The position numbers and the translations under genes are program-made. A stretch of 64,000 nt of DNA. It comes from an uncultured Bacteroides sp. Its GTDB lineage: Bacteria; Bacteroidota; Bacteroidia; Bacteroidales; Bacteroidaceae. The stretch covers positions 67,173-131,172 of the forward strand of contig CAUDXH010000002.1 of NCBI GenBank assembly GCA_958453305.1, given 5' to 3'. Each line of letters begins with the position of its first letter. Position 1 is the first letter of the stretch. This document shows positions 43,831 to 52,179 of this stretch, in pieces. The notes under the pieces are model-generated. The model saw only the letters and a program-made list of their open reading frames with translations. It was not told where the DNA came from and ran no database searches.

Positions 43831-44991
43831 TTATACTAATTCGTCGGAAGTATATCCAAGAGGTAAAGTACGGCAGTTGTACCCGGATGCCATGATTTCG
43901 CCGTATGCTCCGGCAGAGCGCAGAGCTATCAGGTCACCTCTTCTTACTTTATTTAAATCAATAGCCTTGCCGAATACGTCAGATGATTCGCAGATGGGAC
44001 CAACCACATCATAAGTTTCTGCAGGCTCTTCAGAAGTGATGTTTTCTATTTTATGATAAGCTTGATATAAAGCGGGTCGGATTAAGTCGGTCATTCCTCC
44101 GTCAAGAATTGCAAATTGCTTGTTTGTTCCTTGTTTTACATAAATTACTTTGCTGATGAGGCTTCCGCACTGACCAACAATGGAACGTCCCAGTTCGAAG
44201 TGTAAAGTTTGCTGTGGGCGCAGACGCAGATGTTTGTGATAGGTGCTGAAGTATTCGGCAAAGTTGGGAATCGGCTGACGGTTGGGGTGACTGTAGTCAA
44301 TGCCCAGTCCGCCCCCTACATTGATATGTTCCACAATAATCTGGCGGGCAAAAAGCTTTTCCTGTAGCTCATTGACGCGGTTGCAGAGAGCGATGAAATC
44401 ACCCATATCTAAAATTTGAGATCCGATATGGAAATGCAGACCCACAAACTTGATATGACTCATTTCAAGTGCGCGGTCAATCACATGGTCCATATCCTGC
44501 ATGCTGATGCCGAATTTGTTTTCAGCCAGTCCGGTAGTGATATTGGCGTGTGTATGTGCACCCACGTCAGGATTGATGCGGAAGGCCACGCGGGCTATTT
44601 TATTCTTGGCGGTAGCCAGTTCGTTGATGATTTCCAGTTCGGGAACCGATTCCACGTTAAAGCAGAAAATATCATAATCCAGCCCTAAGTTTATTTCCCA
44701 ATCAGTCTTTCCTACGCCGGCATACACTATTTTGCTGGCAGGGAATCCAGCCTTAATGGCAGCTTTGATTTCTCCTCCGCTGACACAGTCGGCTCCTAAT
44801 CCGCTTTCCCGGATAATGCTTAATACCTTTGGATTTGCATTAGCCTTTACGGCATAATGGATACAGAATTTATTATACTTATCCGCCTCCGTACGAATCA
44901 CTTTCAGCGTATCGCGCAGTAAGTTGGCATCATAATAATAAAAGGGAGTGGTAAGTTCTTTGAACTTGTTAATCGGAAAGTTTCCTTTCAT
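43831..44991 (-). CDS. lysA: Diaminopimelate decarboxylase
   Basis: A 386-aa PLP enzyme of the alanine racemase fold that converts meso-diaminopimelate to lysine. The PLP lysine is Lys49 in HYAVKANANPKVL. HFHIGSQ (about 193), GGGLGIDY (about 227) and EPGRS-like ELGRSIVGQCG (about 268) bind the cofactor. GPICESSDVFG holds the Cys-Glu that closes the active site. It lies downstream of the aspartokinase gene on the same strand, with a 145-bp gap that contains a hairpin. Confidence 0.96.
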   Translation of the reverse strand: MKGNFPINKFKELTTPFYYYDANLLRDTLKVIRTEADKYNKFCIHYAVKANANPKVLSIIRESGLGADCVSGGEIKAAIKAGFPASKIVYAGVGKTDWEINLGLDYDIFCFNVESVPELEIINELATAKNKIARVAFRINPDVGAHTHANITTGLAENKFGISMQDMDHVIDRALEMSHIKFVGLHFHIGSQILDMGDFIALCNRVNELQEKLFARQIIVEHINVGGGLGIDYSHPNRQPIPNFAEYFSTYHKHLRLRPQQTLHFELGRSIVGQCGSLISKVIYVKQGTNKQFAILDGGMTDLIRPALYQAYHKIENITSEEPAETYDVVGPICESSDVFGKAIDLNKVRRGDLIALRSAGAYGEIMASGYNCRTLPLGYTSDELV

Positions 44992-45024
44992 ATACTTAAT
45001 GTTCTTTAGGTGATAAACAAATGA

Positions 45025-45065
45025 AAGGATTCGGTAAGCATGTGATGATAGACTACCGAATCCTT
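45025..45065 (-). promoter_or_regulatory. Hairpin in the lysA upstream region
   Basis: AAGGATTCGGTA (45025-45036) pairs perfectly with TACCGAATCCTT (45054-45065), 12 bp, 17-base loop. On the minus strand it lies 33 bases before the lysA ATG and after the aspartokinase stop. The following minus-strand bases (TCATTTGTTTATC) are only partly T-rich. It may be a terminator for aspartokinase or a regulatory hairpin for lysA. No leader peptide rich in Lys was found. Confidence 0.5.
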
Positions 45066-45136
45066 CTTTATGGTCAGGATGACATGTAGTTTATGAAATC
45101 CTGTTTGGTTTTGAGAGCGTATACGTACTCTTTCTT

Positions 45137-46456
45137 TTATTTCTTATTGAATAATTCATCGCTCAAAGCCTGCAGAGCCTGCTTCTTGTCTTCTTCGCGG
45201 ATCAAGAAAGAAATATTGTAGTTACTTCCTCCAAATGAAATCATGCGTACGGGGATGTCACGCATGGCGTCAAGAGCTTTTGCCTCAAATCCTACGTTTT
45301 CCCATTCCAAGTCGCCCACTACACAGATGATACACATATTATGGTCAACAGTAACCGTACCGTATTTCTTTAAGTCATCAACAATTTCATTGAGGTGCTT
45401 GGTGTTATCAATTGACATCGATACGCCTACTTCCGATGTACAAACCATATCAATCGGAGTCTGGTAGCTTTCAAAGATTTCGAAAACTTTGCGCAGGAAC
45501 CCGTGAGCCAGTAACATACGGCTTGATTTGATTTTAATGGCTGTAATATTATCTTTGGCTGCAACAGCTTTTATTTTACCTTTTTCAGTTTCGTTTGAAA
45601 TCAATGTTCCCGGAGCCGTTGGTTCCATGGTGTTCAGCAGTCTTACCGGAATATTGGCATACTTGGCTGGCTGGATGCAAGTAGGGTGCAGGATTTTTGC
45701 TCCGAAGTATGCCAGTTCGGCAGCTTCTTCAAAATGCAGCTGACGTACCGGAGAAGTTTTGTCTACGATACGCGGGTCGTTATCGTGCATTCCGTCAATG
45801 TCTGTCCAAATCTGGATTTCAGAAGCGTTGCAAGCAGCCCCAATCAGTGAAGCGGTATAGTCACTTCCTCCACGCTGCAAGTTATCGGTTTCGCCATATG
45901 CATTGCGGCAGATGAAACCTTGAGTAATATAAATTTCATAGCCCGGATTGGCTTCCAGCTGCAAGTTCAGTTTCTCGCGGATATAAGTTAAATCCGGTTC
46001 ACAATTTTTGTCTGTACGCATAAATTCCAATGCAGGAATCAAGACCGTTTTTACTCCCTGCTCACACAGATAATTGGTTACCATGTTTGTTGAAATGATT
46101 TCCCCTTGTGCAAGAATCACTTTTTCTTCAAACAGAGTAAAAATATCTTTGGTATATGAACGAATATAATCGAATACGGATTTTACCAAATCCAGTGTTT
46201 TGTTTTTATATTCTTCAGTAGAATAAAGTTCCTCAATATGCTGTTTGTATTTGGCTTCCAGCTTATTGATAACCTCATTCGCACCTTCGGGATTTTTCTT
46301 GTACAGATAATCCGAAATCTCAACCAAGGTATTGGTCGTACCTGACATGGCAGAAAGAACAACGATTTTTTGTTCACCGTCAGTAATCAATTTGGCTACA
46401 TCCTTCATTCTTTGTGCAGAACCTACAGATGTTCCTCCAAACTTTAAAACTTTCAT
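45137..46456 (-). CDS. lysC: Aspartokinase (monofunctional)
   Basis: A 439-aa kinase that phosphorylates aspartate, opening the lysine, threonine and methionine pathways. KFGGTSVGSAQRM (residues 4-16) is the ATP/aspartate site; GGSDYTASLIGAA and WTDIDGMHDNDPRIV are further kinase blocks. Two ACT domains follow (about 300-439). There is no homoserine dehydrogenase part. The neighbouring lysA supports the lysine branch and suggests lysine-sensitive control. A minus-strand -7 element lies at 46507-46514. Confidence 0.94.
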   Translation of the reverse strand: MKVLKFGGTSVGSAQRMKDVAKLITDGEQKIVVLSAMSGTTNTLVEISDYLYKKNPEGANEVINKLEAKYKQHIEELYSTEEYKNKTLDLVKSVFDYIRSYTKDIFTLFEEKVILAQGEIISTNMVTNYLCEQGVKTVLIPALEFMRTDKNCEPDLTYIREKLNLQLEANPGYEIYITQGFICRNAYGETDNLQRGGSDYTASLIGAACNASEIQIWTDIDGMHDNDPRIVDKTSPVRQLHFEEAAELAYFGAKILHPTCIQPAKYANIPVRLLNTMEPTAPGTLISNETEKGKIKAVAAKDNITAIKIKSSRMLLAHGFLRKVFEIFESYQTPIDMVCTSEVGVSMSIDNTKHLNEIVDDLKKYGTVTVDHNMCIICVVGDLEWENVGFEAKALDAMRDIPVRMISFGGSNYNISFLIREEDKKQALQALSDELFNKK

Positions 46457-46506
46457 GTTGCGTTTCGAATTTTTAAATTGTTTGTTAATCAGTTTATTTT
46501 CGGAGG

Positions 46507-46514
46507 CAAATGTA
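46507..46514 (-). promoter_or_regulatory. -7 element for lysC
   Basis: TACATTTG on the minus strand, 50 bases before the aspartokinase ATG. No TTG box at 19-21 bp. Confidence 0.45.
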
Positions 46515-46586
46515 ATAATAAAAAGCTGATATTCGGTGCTTTTTCTTGTTTTTTTATTATCTCCGGTTTAAATATCTTGTCTTGTG

Positions 46587-47264
46587 TCAATCATTTACCT
46601 TCATTAGCTGATGTTCGGAACACTGATAGACGGTTCCCGGATATTCAGTCAGCAAATTCAGGTTATGGGTTGTCATGATGATGGCCGATCCTTGTTCGCA
46701 AATTCCTTTCAGAAGTTCCACTATCTTTCTTCCGGTTTCTACATCCAAATTGCCGGTGGGTTCATCTGCCAGAATGATATCCGGCTTGTTTAGGATGGCT
46801 CGGGCAATGACAATGCGTTGCTGTTCTCCTCCAGAAAGTTCATTAGGCATTTTGTAGCCTTTGTTTTCCATTCCTACCTGCTCCAATACCTCTTGGATGC
46901 GGTTGTTTATTTCAGTCTGGTTCTTCCATCCGGTAGCCTTCAGTACAAAAGTCAGATTTTCTTTCACATTGCGGTCGGTAAGGAGCTGGAAATCCTGAAA
47001 TACAATTCCCAATTTACGGCGGAGAGAGGCTATCTGTTTTTCTTTGATGCTCCGCATATTGTAACCTAACACCCGCGCGTTTCCGTCGTGAATGTCAAGT
47101 TCTCCGTAAATGGTCTTAAGGAAAGTCGACTTTCCGCTTCCCACCTTACCGATGAGGTACACAAATTCACCTTTATTCAGTGTGAAGTTAACCTCACTTA
47201 ATATAGTCTGCTCCTGCTGGTTGATGCAGACGTTTTGATAAGAAATAAGTTCTTGTTCTTCCAT
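46587..47264 (-). CDS. ftsE: FtsE-like ABC transporter ATP-binding protein
   Basis: A 225-aa ATPase. Walker A GKVGSGKS (residues 39-46), Q-loop FQDFQLL, signature LSGGEQQR, Walker B IILADEPTGN and the H-loop MTTHN are intact. The sequence resembles FtsE, which with FtsX links cell division to peptidoglycan hydrolases; no ftsX is adjacent. It begins 4 bp after the hisIE stop, so it is cotranscribed with histidine genes. The start at 47264 (MEEQELIS) is chosen since an upstream ATG would overlap hisIE. A different ABC partner (LolD-like) is possible. Confidence 0.85.
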   Translation of the reverse strand: MEEQELISYQNVCINQQEQTILSEVNFTLNKGEFVYLIGKVGSGKSTFLKTIYGELDIHDGNARVLGYNMRSIKEKQIASLRRKLGIVFQDFQLLTDRNVKENLTFVLKATGWKNQTEINNRIQEVLEQVGMENKGYKMPNELSGGEQQRIVIARAILNKPDIILADEPTGNLDVETGRKIVELLKGICEQGSAIIMTTHNLNLLTEYPGTVYQCSEHQLMKVND

Positions 47265-47268
47265 TGGC

Positions 47269-47886
47269 TTAGTGTTTTTTCCAAGTCTCACTGTGGCGCT
47301 CTTTTAACTCGCGTGCCAAATCTTCAATGCGGTATCCTTTTGATGTGAGCAATACAATCAGGTGATACAGCAAGTCGGCTCCTTCATATATGAGGCGTTC
47401 GTCGGTTCCGTTGCAGGCTTCAATCACCGTTTCAACAGCTTCTTCACCTACCTTTTGTGCCATCTTGTTTACTCCTGATTTAAACAGACTGGTGGTGTAT
47501 GATTTTTCGGGCATTTCTGCATGACGTTTATCGATAAAATCTTGCAGTTCTTTTAGGAACATTACGTCTTGTTTGTTTTTCTCTCCCCAGCAAGTATCGG
47601 TTCCTGTGTGGCATACCGGACCTTCCGGGACGGCTTTAATCAGCAGGGTGTCATGATCGCAGTCGGCTTTGATAGAAACCACGTTTAAAAAGTTTCCGCT
47701 TGTTTCTCCTTTGGTCCAAAGTCTGTTTTTTGTACGGCTGAAGAAGGTAACCTTTCCGGTTGCTACGGTTTTTTCATATGCTTCTTTATTCATAAAGCCT
47801 AACATCAAGACTTTCTGGGTATGTTCATCTTGGATGATTGCAGGAATCAGTCCGTTCATTTTTTCAAAATCAAGTTCCATATTCAT
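47269..47886 (-). CDS. hisIE: Bifunctional phosphoribosyl-AMP cyclohydrolase / phosphoribosyl-ATP pyrophosphatase
   Basis: A 205-aa fusion. The HisI domain (about 1-108) has LMLGFMNKEA, SRTKNRLWTKGETSGN and the metal-binding DCDHDT and CHTGTDTCW residues. The HisE domain (about 115-205) has KVGEEAVETVIEA and DLLYHL. It performs steps 2 and 3 of histidine synthesis. It lies 39 bp after hisF and 4 bp before the ftsE-like gene. Confidence 0.95.
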   Translation of the reverse strand: MNMELDFEKMNGLIPAIIQDEHTQKVLMLGFMNKEAYEKTVATGKVTFFSRTKNRLWTKGETSGNFLNVVSIKADCDHDTLLIKAVPEGPVCHTGTDTCWGEKNKQDVMFLKELQDFIDKRHAEMPEKSYTTSLFKSGVNKMAQKVGEEAVETVIEACNGTDERLIYEGADLLYHLIVLLTSKGYRIEDLARELKERHSETWKKH

Positions 47887-47925
47887 AATGCTTTAAGTAT
47901 TTCTAATTTATTTTGCGCGGCCTCT

Positions 47926-48681
47926 TCAGCTTCTGACGGTAATGTGCTGGCTCTGCAGATAGCTTTTCAATTCGGGTATGGGTATTTCTCCGAAATGAAA
48001 AACACTGGCAGCCAAGGCTGCATCGGCTTTACCTAAAAGAAAAGCGTCGCGGAAATGTTCCGGTTTTCCGGCTCCTCCCGATGCGATGACAGGGATGGTC
48101 AGGCTGTTGCTTAATTCAGCAAGCATTTCATTGGCATATCCCTGCTTTACTCCATCGTGATCCATGCTGGTAAACAAGATTTCCCCGGCACCTCGTTCGC
48201 AAACCTCGTGCGCCCATTCGGTCAGGTATCGTTCTGTTTCTATCCGTCCTCCGTTCAGGTAGCATTTCCATCCTTGAAGGGTTAGGCGTGCATCAATGGC
48301 GACCACACATACCTGTGACCCGAAGTGTTTGGCTATCTCATCAACAAGCTGTGGGTTCCGGATGGCTGCGGAATTGATAGAAACCTTGTCGGCTCCGGCA
48401 TTTAGTAGCCTGTCAACATCGCTGAGTTCATGAATACCGCCTCCCACTGTAAAAGGAATATTTATTTCAGCCGCGATACGCTGCACCAGGTTAGTAAACG
48501 TTTTCCGTCCTTCATGACTGGCTGTAATATCGAGGTAAACCAGTTCGTCAGCTCCTTGTTCACTGTAGGTCTTTCCTAACTCAACAGGGTCGCCAGCTTG
48601 ACGCAGGTTGATAAAGTTGGTACCTTTAACCGTTTGTCCGTCTTTAATGTCCAGGCAGGGGATGATTCGTTTTGCTAACAT
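47926..48681 (-). CDS. hisF: Imidazole glycerol phosphate synthase, cyclase subunit
   Basis: A 251-aa (beta/alpha)8 barrel that joins ammonia from HisH to PRFAR, making imidazole glycerol phosphate and AICAR. Asp11 in PCLDIKDG and the Asp of VVAIDARL are the catalytic pair; PFTVGGGIHE and ASGGAGKPEHF bind phosphate. The ATG at 48681 follows hisA by 4 bp; an in-frame TTG at 48693 would overlap hisA and is less likely. Confidence 0.95.
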   Translation of the reverse strand: MLAKRIIPCLDIKDGQTVKGTNFINLRQAGDPVELGKTYSEQGADELVYLDITASHEGRKTFTNLVQRIAAEINIPFTVGGGIHELSDVDRLLNAGADKVSINSAAIRNPQLVDEIAKHFGSQVCVVAIDARLTLQGWKCYLNGGRIETERYLTEWAHEVCERGAGEILFTSMDHDGVKQGYANEMLAELSNSLTIPVIASGGAGKPEHFRDAFLLGKADAALAASVFHFGEIPIPELKSYLQSQHITVRS

Positions 48682-48685
48682 AGTT

Positions 48686-49408
48686 TTATTCAATGTAATT
48701 ACTTAATTCTTTTAATGTGATTCGCCCTTCATAGAGTGCTTTTCCGAAAACCACTGCCGGAATGCCGGCATCATTCAGTGTGTGAATATCTTCCATGCCA
48801 CTGATACCTCCGCTGGCAATCAGATACGTTTCGGGATGTGCCTGTAGAATCTGCTTATAAAGGGCTGTGGCTGGTCCGTTGAGCATACCGTCTTTGCTGA
48901 TGTCGGTACACAGCACTTTGGTTACCCCTTTGCCGAGATGCTCATCAAGGAAGGGCATTAACTCTTGGGTACTTTCTTCTTTCCATCCGTTTACGGCTAT
49001 TTTCCCGTTTTTTGTGTCTGCTCCTAAAATGATTTTTTCGTTTCCATACGAGGCAAGCCAACGTTCGAATCGTGCCGGTTGCTTGATGGCAATGCTGCCT
49101 ATAGTAACCATTTGGGCTCCGTTTTCAAAGGCTATAACTAAATCTTCATCACTTTTTATGCCTCCTCCAAAGTCTATTTTCAGAGAAGTCCGTCCGGCTA
49201 TCTGGTCTAAAGTGCGGTAGTTGACTACATGCTGAGAGGCTGCTCCGTCTAAATCAACGATATGTAAACGCTGAATGCCATGAGCTTCCAGTTTAAGGGC
49301 AACTTCTACCGGATTTTCGTTGTAGATGCATTTTGAGCCGTAGTCTCCTTGTGAAAGACGGACACATTTGCCGTCTATTAAATCGATTGCAGGAATAAGT
49401 TCTATCAT
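48686..49408 (-). CDS. hisA: ProFAR isomerase (phosphoribosylformimino-5-aminoimidazole carboxamide ribotide isomerase)
   Basis: A 240-aa barrel enzyme homologous to HisF. Asp9 in PAIDLIDGKCVRL and Asp near 130 in ILGADTKNG are the catalytic pair; KIDFGGGIK and LIASGGISG bind the phosphates. It follows hisH by 12 bp, and HisF starts 4 bp after its stop. Confidence 0.95.
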   Translation of the reverse strand: MIELIPAIDLIDGKCVRLSQGDYGSKCIYNENPVEVALKLEAHGIQRLHIVDLDGAASQHVVNYRTLDQIAGRTSLKIDFGGGIKSDEDLVIAFENGAQMVTIGSIAIKQPARFERWLASYGNEKIILGADTKNGKIAVNGWKEESTQELMPFLDEHLGKGVTKVLCTDISKDGMLNGPATALYKQILQAHPETYLIASGGISGMEDIHTLNDAGIPAVVFGKALYEGRITLKELSNYIE

Positions 49409-49420
49409 GAGCCGTTCTTT

Positions 49421-50011
49421 TTATAAATTCAGAAAATTGGTAAGAATCTTTTCACCTATAGTTCCGCTTTTCTCGGGGTGAAACTGGGTGGCATAAAAGT
49501 TGTCTTTATGTAATGCCGCACTGAAAGGCTGTATATAATCGGTTACGGCACTTGTAAATTCGTTGACCGGAACATAATAACTGTGGACAAAGTAAACAAA
49601 TTCTTCCTTTGTAAAGCCTTGAAACAAACCGCTTGTGGTGTCTTTAATCGTGTTCCATCCCATATGAGGCACTTTTTCCTCATGGCATTGAGGAGTAAAG
49701 CGTTTTACGTCTGTGTCAAATACTCCTAAACAATCCACGTTTCCTTCTTCCGAGTGGCGGCATAGCAACTGCATTCCCAGGCAGATGCCCAGTACGGGCT
49801 GACGCAGTTCGCATATCAGTTTATCTAAGCCTTGTTTTCGCAAGTAATTCATGGTGGTTTCTGCTTCACCTACTCCGGGAAATATAACCTTATCGGCATG
49901 TAGCAGCTCTTCTTTGTTCGACGTTATTACGGCTTCCACTCCTAAGCGTTTCAGTGCGTAGTTCACTGAAAACAAATTTCCGGCATTATATTTTATTATA
50001 GCAACTTTCAT
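49421..50011 (-). CDS. hisH: Imidazole glycerol phosphate synthase, glutaminase subunit
   Basis: A 196-aa class I glutamine amidotransferase that feeds ammonia to HisF. The triad is Cys77 (GICLGMQLL), His178 and Glu180 (TQFHPEKSG). The start at 50011 (MKVAIIKYNAGN) fits the family; codons further upstream, in frame to 50053, cover the -7 element TACATTTG (50042-50049) and cannot be coding. First gene of hisH-hisA-hisF-hisIE-ftsE. No leader peptide is seen here, unlike hisGDC. Confidence 0.95.
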   Translation of the reverse strand: MKVAIIKYNAGNLFSVNYALKRLGVEAVITSNKEELLHADKVIFPGVGEAETTMNYLRKQGLDKLICELRQPVLGICLGMQLLCRHSEEGNVDCLGVFDTDVKRFTPQCHEEKVPHMGWNTIKDTTSGLFQGFTKEEFVYFVHSYYVPVNEFTSAVTDYIQPFSAALHKDNFYATQFHPEKSGTIGEKILTNFLNL

Positions 50012-50041
50012 GTTTGAAGATAAATTGATATTCAATAAATG

Positions 50042-50049
50042 CAAATGTA
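50042..50049 (-). promoter_or_regulatory. -7 element of the hisHAF-IE-ftsE operon
   Basis: TACATTTG on the minus strand, 30 bases before the hisH ATG. A CAAA at 50083 is too far upstream for a -33 box. Confidence 0.5.
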
Positions 50050-50316
50050 GCAATTTATAATATGATTTACTATAAATAATAACAAAAAGTTTGTTTTTTC
50101 GGGGAAAAGACTGAACATGTTTTCGGGTTGGGTACCGGTAAAGCTTATTTGATAAAAAAGTTTACGATGCTGCGGAAGGCATTGTTTCTACTTCCGTGCA
50201 GCTTGTTTCTACATTAGATATGGTATATGCTGACCTAAGTTTGCTCAGGTATGGAGAAAAGTTGTCCGGTGGCTGGCATAAAATCAGTTTTTCCGGCTCT
50301 TAAAGTCAAAACAAAA

Positions 50317-50359
50317 CCTTTGGCTGTATAAACAGAGGCTTTGTTTTTACAGCCAAAGG
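50317..50359. repeat. 12-bp perfect inverted repeat with T-rich spacer
   Basis: CCTTTGGCTGTA (50317-50328) and TACAGCCAAAGG (50348-50359) are exact complements; the plus strand continues CTTTGTTTTT. It looks like a terminator, but no plus-strand gene ends nearby. It might end a small unrecognised transcript. Confidence 0.55.
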
Positions 50360-50486
50360 CTTTGTTTTTAGAAACAGAGCTTCTGTTTTGAGATTTCTTC
50401 GGCAGATTCTGTTTTTTCAGCCTGTGTAGACCTTGTTTTTTGTTTTGAATTCCAGTTAAAAACGAGTCATATTGGATGAAATGTTG

Positions 50487-50494
50487 TAATTTTG
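50487..50494 (+). promoter_or_regulatory. -7 element for the MATE gene
   Basis: TAATTTTG, 31 bases before the ATG at 50525. No TTG box at 19-21 bp. Confidence 0.45.
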
Positions 50495-50524
50495 CTTTCG
50501 TTTTCAATAATCAGGTAAAAAGAG

Positions 50525-51898
50525 ATGTGTATCAGTGTAAGTAAAAAAGGTTCTTCAAGCAGCGAAATGGATATGTTAAACGGACCTTTGTTTCAGAAGA
50601 TTTTATGGTTTGCGCTTCCGATGGCAGCAAGCAGTTTGCTGCAAGAGTTGTTTAATTCAGTTGACGTGGCTGTGGTAGGACATTTTGTGGGAAGCAATGC
50701 CCTTGCGGCAGTAGGTAGTAATGCACCGGTAATAGGTTTGCTTATCAACTTGTTTGTCGGAATCTCTATGGGAGCCTGTGCGGTTATATCGAATCACATC
50801 GGTCAGCAGGATGAAAAGAGTATCCGGAATGCTATCAATACGGTTACTTTGATTGCCGTTGGCAGCGGATGTTTTCTGCTGGTCTTGGGACTTGTGGTGG
50901 CACGTCCCATTCTGACTTGGATGGGGACTCCTTCAGATGTGCTCGATGAAGCAGTGATGTATCTGCGTATTTATTTTTTAGGCATGCCTTTTATCATGGT
51001 CTTTAACTTTGGGGCAGCTATATTGCGCAGTATGGGGGATACCCGGCGTCCTCTTTATATATTAGTGGCTGCAGGAATCATCAATACACTCTTGAACCTG
51101 CTCTTTGTAATCTGTTTTCATATGGGGGTAGAGGGAGTAGCTGTGGCAACGGGAATAGCCAATCTGGTCAGCGCCTGTATTATTGTAAAGCTGTTGTGTA
51201 TAGAGCGCGAGCCTTACCGGCTTCATTTTGACAAGATGAAGATTCACTCCTCAGAGCTGTGGCGAATGCTTCGCATTGGAATACCGGCAGGCGTGCAGGG
51301 TATGATTTTCTCTATTTCAAATGTAATCGTTCAATCGTCCATCAACAGTTACGGGGCAGATGCCATTGCCGGATCATCGGCGGCTTTGAATTTTGAGTAT
51401 TATTGTTATTTTATCATACAGGGATTTAACGGAGCTGCCATCAGTTTTATAGCCCAAAACTATGGAGCCGGAAAGATGAATCGTGTTCGTCGTGTCTTTT
51501 GGATCTGCATGGCAGCCAGTGTGTCTTTTTGTGCGTTTTTCAACTTGCTTTTTGCATGGCAAGACAATTTCTTCTTGAGCTTTTTCTCAAATGTGGCAGA
51601 AGTTCAGTATTATGGAGGGATACGTATGCACATCGTGCTGGCATTTCAGTTTATAGCTTGCAGTTATGAAATAGCGGGCTCTTCATTACGTGGTATGGGA
51701 AAGTCTATGACTCCAACCATCTTGACTGTATTTGGAACTTGTCTGCTTCGTATCGTATGGGTTTATGTGGTATGTTCGTATTGGAGAGGATATGATGTAC
51801 TTATGACCGTTTACCCCGTTTCATGGATACTTACCGGGGTGCTGGTTTGCACGGCTTATTGGATGACGATAAGGAAAGCTGCACCGCTGAAGAGATAA
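50525..51898 (+). CDS. MATE-family multidrug/Na+ antiporter
   Basis: A 457-aa inner-membrane exporter with twelve predicted helices in two repeats. MDMLNGPLFQKILWFALPM opens the first bundle; DVAVVGHFVG, GISMGACAVISNHIGQ and GFNGAAISFIAQNYGAG are MATE signatures, the last opening the second half. It resembles the DinF/NorM-like group that exports cationic drugs by Na+ or H+ exchange. Substrate unknown. The gene is single and has its own promoter. An internal ATG at 50567 (MDML) is an alternative start. Confidence 0.9.
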   Translation: MCISVSKKGSSSSEMDMLNGPLFQKILWFALPMAASSLLQELFNSVDVAVVGHFVGSNALAAVGSNAPVIGLLINLFVGISMGACAVISNHIGQQDEKSIRNAINTVTLIAVGSGCFLLVLGLVVARPILTWMGTPSDVLDEAVMYLRIYFLGMPFIMVFNFGAAILRSMGDTRRPLYILVAAGIINTLLNLLFVICFHMGVEGVAVATGIANLVSACIIVKLLCIEREPYRLHFDKMKIHSSELWRMLRIGIPAGVQGMIFSISNVIVQSSINSYGADAIAGSSAALNFEYYCYFIIQGFNGAAISFIAQNYGAGKMNRVRRVFWICMAASVSFCAFFNLLFAWQDNFFLSFFSNVAEVQYYGGIRMHIVLAFQFIACSYEIAGSSLRGMGKSMTPTILTVFGTCLLRIVWVYVVCSYWRGYDVLMTVYPVSWILTGVLVCTAYWMTIRKAAPLKR

Positions 51899-52179
51899 AG
51901 ACGGCTCTTTGTTAAAAAAATATTAATCCGGCTGTTTGTCAGGATGGGTGGATTCGTCTCTGAAAATTGTCTGTTGGTCGGATATAACGGGCAATCTGTA
52001 ATAATTAGGCGTATTTTATGGTTATTGTTCGTTAAAGTGAGTATTTTACAACTATTTTTTTCCGTATATTTGCACCGTTAAAAACTATAATGGCTTAAAA
52101 AGTTTTCATTTATGAAGCCCGGTGTCCTGTCTTGTAACAGTCATCAGACTTCAATGGGTTTGGATATTATATTAATTTT
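51899..52179 (+). other. Intergenic region before the RND operon
   Basis: 281 bases with no coding frame. It contains the -7 element at 52065-52072. No clear terminator for the MATE gene and no regulator palindrome were found. Confidence 0.4.
52065..52072 (+). promoter_or_regulatory. -7 element of the RND efflux operon
   Basis: TATATTTG followed by CACC, a typical Bacteroidetes element, about 107 bases before the first ATG. The long leader may hold a control site, but none was recognised. Confidence 0.55.

Larger units (their letters stand above)
50054..50524. other. Divergent intergenic region with short inverted and direct repeats
   Basis: About 470 bases between hisH and the MATE gene. 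It carries the 12-bp inverted repeat at 50317-50359 and two copies of GGCTTTGTTTTTA (50337-50349 and 50358-50370), then a degenerate third-like AAACAGAGCTTCTGTTTTG. A minus-strand frame (50235-50507) crosses it; its composition (Lys/Asn/Gln/Ser) follows the repeats and it is not called. A -7 element for the MATE gene lies at 50487-50494. Confidence 0.5.

Noticed and set aside
44992..45136. A lysine-rich leader peptide for lysA
   Set aside because: Only a three-codon ATG frame (M-S-S-stop) precedes the hairpin; no Lys-codon run is present and the hairpin lacks a strong T-run.
50012..50053. Longer N-terminus for HisH (start at 50053)
   Set aside because: It would read through the -7 promoter element and adds residues not seen in the family.
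50235..50507. A 90-codon minus-strand frame near the MATE gene
   Set aside because: Its Lys/Asn/Ser-rich product mirrors the DNA repeats there; no domain, no good start region.
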